Of a DNA stretch of 64,000 nucleotides, positions 60,265 to 64,000 are shown piece after piece. This stretch comes from CALFML01 sp044222245 (GTDB lineage Bacteria; Myxococcota_A; Polyangia; Palsa-1104; JAEUJZ01): positions 24,654 through 88,653 of the forward strand of contig JBGANQ010000029.1 in assembly GCA_044222245.1 (NCBI GenBank). Direction: 5' to 3'. The position numbers were made by a program, and so were the translations under genes. The number at the start of each line of letters is the position of its first letter. The stretch's first letter is position 1. The notes under the pieces are model-generated. The model ran no database searches, was not told where the DNA came from, and worked only from the letters and a program-made list of their open reading frames with translations.

Positions 60265-60750
60265 ATGACTCGACCCGAGCTGCGCGCACAGCTTGGCACC
60301 AAGCTCGCGACCGATGACGCGTTTGACGGCTTCTGCTTGGACTATTTCCCTAAAGTCCACAGGCAGTTCAGCGGCGAGATGTCTCGGTGCAAGAAGGAAA
60401 ACATCCTGCTTCAGATGGAGTCCGTCGAGGCAATCACCAGGGCTCTATGCGCCGCCTTCCACGGCGGCGCAGATCAGGCAATCCAGGCACGTTCTGATAA
60501 CGAGCCTCTTCCCGACGATGCCGCCCAGAAACAAAGACACGCTGTGATCGTCGCGGTGATACCTAGCAGCAAGGGCTGTTGGGCTAAGCTAGAGGAGATA
60601 GTACGCGCTGATTGCGTGAGGTCCCATTTGTCGCCGGAGCTGACTTCACTACTCAACTTCCTGGCCGGTGTTATTAGCCGCCCCCGGTCGACAGCGCCGG
60701 CCCTCACGCGGCGCGGCATTTCGCGGGCCTTTCGCCGCTGTGGGGAGTGA
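60265..60750 (+). CDS. Small protein with an effector-associated-type N-terminal module
   Basis: 161 residues from ATG 60265; ATG 60241 is an alternative, and neither has a ribosome site. Residues 1-65 (MTRPELRAQLGTKLATDD, FDGFCLDYFPKVHRQFSGEM, CKKENILLQMES) resemble the short helical FCLDxFPxV...GM.R..K.NLLL modules that I associate with N-termini of myxobacterial NTPase, protease or NLR-like conflict proteins. That link is from memory, not shown here. The remaining part is unknown. No effector domain is attached. Confidence 0.55.
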   Translation: MTRPELRAQLGTKLATDDAFDGFCLDYFPKVHRQFSGEMSRCKKENILLQMESVEAITRALCAAFHGGADQAIQARSDNEPLPDDAAQKQRHAVIVAVIPSSKGCWAKLEEIVRADCVRSHLSPELTSLLNFLAGVISRPRSTAPALTRRGISRAFRRCGE

Positions 60751-61239
60751 CTCTGCAGATCTGCTAGGGTGGAAGACCAACGCTCCTTGAGCACTCTTCC
60801 CTTCATGCCTGATAGCAAGGCAAAAAGCAACATGACCAGGCTAGGGTGAGCACAAACTATGCCGGACCAACTAATAACGAGAGCCAGCATCTTGAGCTAC
60901 TTCAGTCCTATCATGGGCCGATGCATGTAGCGGCTATTTAGGTGACGGTGCTCGACGAGCGGATCTTGCATGCGCACTGCCTCGCTCGTGGCAGAGCAGG
61001 CTAAAGCTGATATCAATCATCCAGTTCAGATTTTCTTCCATCTACGCGCCAAATTTAAATTCCTCTACTCACTCTATATTCCTATTGAAAAACTGGTTTT
61101 CGATCTTCCTGTGGTCTGCTTATGCGCAGATGTGTTTCTAAGATAGAAGACGCAAGGCGCCTTGTGAGGTCTATTGATAAGCACCAAGTTTCCCCGCTGG
61201 CAAGGCTTGCCGGCGGGGCGATGCTCTGCTCTCAGTGAC
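60751..61239. other. Non-coding, partly AT-rich stretch of the element
   Basis: Nearly 490 bp without a credible gene. 61000-61160 is markedly AT-rich (AAATTTAAATT near 61050). Its right end holds the terminator-like hairpin at 61192. Candidate roles are promoter or replication/packaging site; nothing decisive is visible. Confidence 0.4.
61192..61218 (-). terminator. Terminator-like hairpin after the minus-strand module
   Basis: CCCCGCTGGCAA, loop GGC, TTGCCGGCGGGG: a 12-bp stem with one T-G wobble, 21 nt past the stop of the 61240-61509 gene. There is no U-tract on either strand, so it may stabilise the mRNA end rather than terminate alone. Confidence 0.5.
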
Positions 61240-61509
61240 TCAGAAGAACCCGAGCTGCCCGGTTGCTTTCGCGGCTCGCCGCTCCTTAGGTTTGGTCCCT
61301 TTTGTCGCGGGCTTCTTGGGCTTCTTAGGCTCGGCTTCGGCAGGCTTGGTATTCGGGGGTGGGCTCGGTTTGCTCTCGGGCGCGGGGCGGCTCGGCGAGC
61401 TCGCGGCTTTCTTGCGCTTCTCTTTGGGCTCGGGGCCGCGTACCAGCTCGTAGGTGACTTTCCACGTCCGTCGTCCGTTCTTCGTCGTCGCTTCTTTCTC
61501 AGACTTCAC
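61240..61509 (-). CDS. Small Lys/Pro-rich basic protein
   Basis: 89 residues from GTG 61509, with AAGG upstream. KNGRRTWKVTYELVRGPEP near the N-terminus, then Lys/Pro/Ala repeats (EPKEKRKKAASSPSRPAP, PKKPKKPATKGTKPKERR). The basic low-complexity tail suggests DNA condensation or binding. Lysine codons of this density are rare in the opposite frames, which supports this strand. Confidence 0.6.
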   Translation of the reverse strand: MKSEKEATTKNGRRTWKVTYELVRGPEPKEKRKKAASSPSRPAPESKPSPPPNTKPAEAEPKKPKKPATKGTKPKERRAAKATGQLGFF

Positions 61510-61550
61510 CGGAGTTGCCTTTCTTCTGCTCGGCCTGGTCGGCGCTCGGT

Positions 61551-62174
61551 CTATGCGACCGGGGGGCGCTTCACCACGAGCCAGGCCGGGTAATCGATCA
61601 CGTCGTCAAAATCGACCCAATAGCGGGTCTTGGTTCCGCTGATTCCTAGGCGCGGGCCTCTAGGGCCGGGGTAGCTCGTTGCGATGTCGAAGGGCTCGGC
61701 GCCGGGGATTCGGATCACCTTGCTCGACCCGTAGAAGTGCGAGCCGGTATCGAGCAGGCGGAAGATGATCCCGGGGTAGGCTTCCAAGTAGAGCCGGGCG
61801 CCGTAGGGCACCTTGCGGCCTCGGAGTTCCAGGTCGCCGCTCGCCGTGACAAACGGGTATCGCTTGGGGTCGGCTGCGTGCTGCTCCCAGCGCACCACCG
61901 GGTGCTTTTCGCGGCCGGGGTAGCGGTCGTACAGGCCGCCCTCTCTCTTCTTTAGGCTCGGCGGAGCGTCGGGGTAGTACTCGGTCAGATAGGCGGGCTG
62001 CCAGCTGCGGTCCATCGGGCTTTGGGGGCCGCTCGGCGCGGGGTTGTAGTAGGGGCGCGGCTTTTCCGGCTTCTTGGGCTGCAGGCTCGGCGCAGGCGGG
62101 TCTTGGGCACCGCGCCTCAGCAGCGCCAGCCCGGCCACCGCGGCGCCCCCGAGCAGCAGCGCCTTCTTATCCAC
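61551..62174 (-). CDS. Membrane-anchored 3D-domain protein
   Basis: 207 residues from GTG 62174 (8-nt overlap with the upstream gene). One N-terminal transmembrane segment (LLLGGAAVAGLALL), a Pro-rich linker, then a double-psi-barrel-like domain: VTASGDLELRGRKVPYGARLYL, IIFRLLDTGSHFYGSSKVIRI, EPFDIATSY. This resembles the 3D domain of MltA-type cell-wall enzymes, with the Asp residues in LLDTG and FDIA. It may open peptidoglycan during entry or exit of the element. A degraded copy lies at 59630-59704. Confidence 0.7.
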   Translation of the reverse strand: MDKKALLLGGAAVAGLALLRRGAQDPPAPSLQPKKPEKPRPYYNPAPSGPQSPMDRSWQPAYLTEYYPDAPPSLKKREGGLYDRYPGREKHPVVRWEQHAADPKRYPFVTASGDLELRGRKVPYGARLYLEAYPGIIFRLLDTGSHFYGSSKVIRIPGAEPFDIATSYPGPRGPRLGISGTKTRYWVDFDDVIDYPAWLVVKRPPVA

Positions 62175-62835
62175 GCAAGCCCCTGAGCAGCTTGACCCCG
62201 CCGTACAGGCCGATGCCTACGACCGTCCACTTCAGCAGGCTTCCCAGTCCCTCGGCCGCTTCGGTTACTTTCTTTCCCGCTTGCCGGGCGGTGTCGGTCA
62301 CTTCTTCCGGGTCGACCCCGGCCACGCGCGCCTCTTGCTTCAAGATCGCCGTGACGCCGGTCTTGCCCTCCCCGGCTTCCCGCAGGATCGCGCCTTGCGC
62401 AATGCGGGCGCTGCTCCAAGCCGCGGCGTAGCTGCGCCGTTTTTCCGGCTCGCTGTCGGCCTGGTCGCCCGCTGCTAGGCTCTTTTCGCTGTCGTCGATG
62501 AGCTGCGCGATCGGGCTCCACCGGCGATCCGTGGTGATCTTGGAGAGCACCAGCAGGGGCAAGCTCAGATACGCCGTCCAGGCCAGTCCCTTGGCCTCCT
62601 TGAACGCGGCTTTGGTCCGGTTCAGCTCTTGCTCGGCGGCCTGGCGCAGCGGCTCGATAGGTCCCTTTTCGAGTTCGCTCAGTCGCGCGGTGTCGCTCGT
62701 GGCGCTGGCGGGGACGAAAGGCGCGGCGGCAACTCCGCCTTGGGCGCGCCTCCGCGTCCACAGGAACGGCTCAGGGCTCTTTGCTGCTGCTCTCTTTGCC
62801 TGAGCACTAACCCAAGCAGTCGACGGGTCTTGCAT
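62167..62835 (-). CDS. Element protein with hydrophobic middle and C-terminal membrane segment
   Basis: 222 residues from ATG 62835 (GGAA upstream). Helical middle (LEKGPIEPLRQAAEQELNRTKAAFK), a hydrophobic segment (GLAWTAYLSLPLLVLSKIT), a long Ala/Glu-rich helical part and a C-terminal membrane helix (LLKWTVVGIGLYGGVKLL). No family recognised. Part of it is duplicated in degraded form at 59705-59800. Confidence 0.65.
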   Translation of the reverse strand: MQDPSTAWVSAQAKRAAAKSPEPFLWTRRRAQGGVAAAPFVPASATSDTARLSELEKGPIEPLRQAAEQELNRTKAAFKEAKGLAWTAYLSLPLLVLSKITTDRRWSPIAQLIDDSEKSLAAGDQADSEPEKRRSYAAAWSSARIAQGAILREAGEGKTGVTAILKQEARVAGVDPEEVTDTARQAGKKVTEAAEGLGSLLKWTVVGIGLYGGVKLLRGLRG

Positions 62836-62942
62836 TGGTTCCACCACTTCCACAGCTGCGCCGCCGGCAGTGCCACCAAGCCCAGAGCGACGATCGCCGC
62901 CCCCACCACCAGCGCAGCCAGCGCACGCGCAGCCCTTGTCAT
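62679..62942 (-). CDS. Small membrane protein overlapping the next gene
   Basis: ATG 62942 has a strong GGAGG. 87 codons: a transmembrane helix (ALAALVVGAAIVALGLVALP) followed by LWKWWNQCKTRRLLGLVLRQ. The last 50 residues overlap the 222-residue gene in another frame over 157 bp and look less protein-like. The N-terminal membrane part is convincing, the tail is not. Confidence 0.5.
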   Translation of the reverse strand: MTRAARALAALVVGAAIVALGLVALPAAQLWKWWNQCKTRRLLGLVLRQREQQQRALSRSCGRGGAPKAELPPRLSSPPAPRATPRD

Positions 62943-63001
62943 CCCGTGGCCTCCGGGTTCCGTCGCACGGCACGGCGGCTCAACTTCTAGCGCCGTGCCG
63001 C

Positions 63002-63652
63002 CTACCGGCGGGCCGGCTCCACCAGGACTTGCACGTTGGCCGACTCGCCCACGGCGATCCCGCTGTCGCTGTACAGGTCATAGCCGGTCGGGGTGATGTT
63101 GGCCGCTCGCCAAGTCTGCGTGCCGCCCACCCCCGTGGCGATGACTAGCGGCGCGACCGCAACCCGATGCTCTTGCGCGTACTCGCTGCCGAAGTTCACC
63201 CGGCAGACCTTTGCACCGGCCGCAACCGCGGCACCCTTGACCACTGTCACCGTGATCCGGTGCGCCTTGTCGGTCGGCTTGTGCTGCGGGCTGAATGCCA
63301 CCCCCTGCCCTGGCGTCGTGTCGGTGATCTCCGGGGGGAAAGCTGGGTCGAAGTGCGGATCGTAGCCGGGCGCGTTCACCGGCTCGGTGCAGCGCAGCCG
63401 ATGGAGCTGCTCGTCCTTGAGGCCCAGATCTTCGATCGACAGCGTCCCGGCCAGCACCGCCTTGTAATTGGCTCGGCTGATGTAGCCATCTCCGTAGAGG
63501 GTGTTCAGTACGACCGCGTCATAGGCCGGGGTTCCTTTGCCCGGCTCGACGCATGGGCTCTTGCTCGGGGGCTGGGGCTTGGTGTCGCCGCCGGTGCCGC
63601 CGGTGATGATTGGATCGGTGTCGAACAGTCCGATAGAAAAAAGCATCCGCAT
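63002..63652 (-). CDS. Element protein of unknown function, possibly structural
   Basis: 216 residues from ATG 63652 with AAGGA upstream. The N-terminal half has AYDAVVLNTLYGDGYISRANYKAVLAG, the C-terminal half is strand-rich (RITVTVVKGAAVAAGAKVCRV, APLVIATGVGGTQTWRAANI). The beta-rich half and lack of enzymatic motifs suggest a virion or surface component. Not recognised. Confidence 0.65.
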   Translation of the reverse strand: MRMLFSIGLFDTDPIITGGTGGDTKPQPPSKSPCVEPGKGTPAYDAVVLNTLYGDGYISRANYKAVLAGTLSIEDLGLKDEQLHRLRCTEPVNAPGYDPHFDPAFPPEITDTTPGQGVAFSPQHKPTDKAHRITVTVVKGAAVAAGAKVCRVNFGSEYAQEHRVAVAPLVIATGVGGTQTWRAANITPTGYDLYSDSGIAVGESANVQVLVEPARR

Positions 63653-63709
63653 GGTTCAAGTCCTTGTCTGAGAGTCGCCGCGAGGGCGACGGGTTTCGCG
63701 TTTAGCGCT

Positions 63710-63732
63710 GAGCCGGCGAGCTCCGCCGGCTC
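63710..63732 (-). terminator. Hairpin between two minus-strand element genes
   Basis: A perfect 9-bp stem (GAGCCGGCG / CGCCGGCTC) with a 5-nt loop, 18 nt after the stop of the 63751 gene. No U-tract follows. Its distance from the stop is like that of the hairpin at 61192, so it may attenuate or protect the transcript. Confidence 0.45.
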
Positions 63733-63750
63733 CGGGTCTGCCGGGACGGC

Positions 63751-63984
63751 TTACAGGTTGCCGCCTCGCGGCCGGACAACGGGATTGGCCGCCGAGCCGG
63801 GCAGGGCCTGCGGGTTCATCGCCGGCGCCTGGGTTCCGCTCGGAGCGGTCCCACTCGGCTGCACGTTCTGCAGCAGCGTCTGCAGGCTGCTCAGTAGCTG
63901 CGTGTTCTGCGCCGTCGGCGAGGGGTGCTGCAGCATCGAGCCCCAGAGCTTGGACTCGAAGTCATCGGGCTTGAGCCAGTTCAT
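63751..63984 (-). CDS. Small Gln/Pro-rich element protein
   Basis: 77 residues. MNWLKPDDFESKLWGSMLQ is followed by an amphipathic helix (NTQLLSSLQTLLQNV) and a Pro/Ala/Asn-rich tail. Its ATG sits at the window edge in GATGAAC, probably overlapping the stop of a gene outside the window. Function unknown. Confidence 0.55.
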   Translation of the reverse strand: MNWLKPDDFESKLWGSMLQHPSPTAQNTQLLSSLQTLLQNVQPSGTAPSGTQAPAMNPQALPGSAANPVVRPRGGNL

Positions 63985-64000
63985 CAGCAGGTCCGCTCCG

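Noticed and set aside
60474..60890. 138-codon minus-strand frame with a hydrophobic start
   Set aside because: No ribosome site and mostly opposite the better-supported 60265-60750 gene.

Overview
The window is GC-rich, gene-dense DNA with many secreted or envelope proteins. It carries a Hanks-type Ser/Thr kinase, TIG/kelch lipoproteins, TPR proteins with outer-membrane barrels, a subtilase ending in a MYXO-CTERM-like tail, and several -24/-12 (sigma-54-type) promoter sequences. Together these suggest a myxobacterium or close relative (Myxococcota). That placement rests on gene content only, not on a phylogenetic marker.

Layout. 0-16 kb: kinase, M4 protease, small lipoproteins, two large paralogous TIG/kelch lipoproteins (the second split by a one-base frameshift at 10207), then barrel and TPR envelope proteins. 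A 34-residue lipoprotein with a CxxCH motif is hidden at 8670-8774. Six -24/-12 promoters in this region lie downstream of 16-bp dyads. At four of the five dyad loci the dyads come in pairs spaced exactly 22 bp, which suggests one enhancer-binding-protein regulon for surface proteins. 16.5-25 kb: DUF962 protein, RecQ, a TPR/solute-binding-protein operon and an unknown exported protein. 25-32.5 kb: alpha/beta-hydrolase lipoprotein, then a long minus-strand run epimerase-yicC-remA-gmk-SEC-C-tatD-tcdA. 32.6-51 kb: an 11-bp tandem array before a Pro-rich barrel protein, an unusual two-gene 2Fe-2S/FAD oxidoreductase, PLD-like protein, ketoacyl-ACP synthase, subtilase, VanY-type peptidase, GNAT plus ferredoxin, a minimal PAAR/VgrG-like spike operon, a BioF-like enzyme, a degenerate cyclase-like protein, STAS-like, GST-like and methyltransferase genes.

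51.6 kb to the end: a tRNA-Ala(CGC) followed by a tyrosine recombinase marks the left end of an integrated element that runs out of the window. Its left arm is a tightly overlapping minus-strand operon, including a 43-residue gene at 56140-56271. It faces a tandem-XRE repressor-like gene across a divergent promoter. Next come an XRE-EgtD-like methyltransferase fusion and a second EgtD-like methyltransferase with a 4-nt overlap, then debris of a third copy and of a duplicated structural module, a small conflict-associated-type protein, and a minus-strand module of membrane, 3D-domain and unknown proteins.

Most-noteworthy points: the 22-bp-paired dyad/-24/-12 regulon, the XRE/EgtD-like pair in the element, the catalytic-domain-less recombinase-like protein, the iron-sulfur module swap in the oxidoreductase, and the minimal spike operon.
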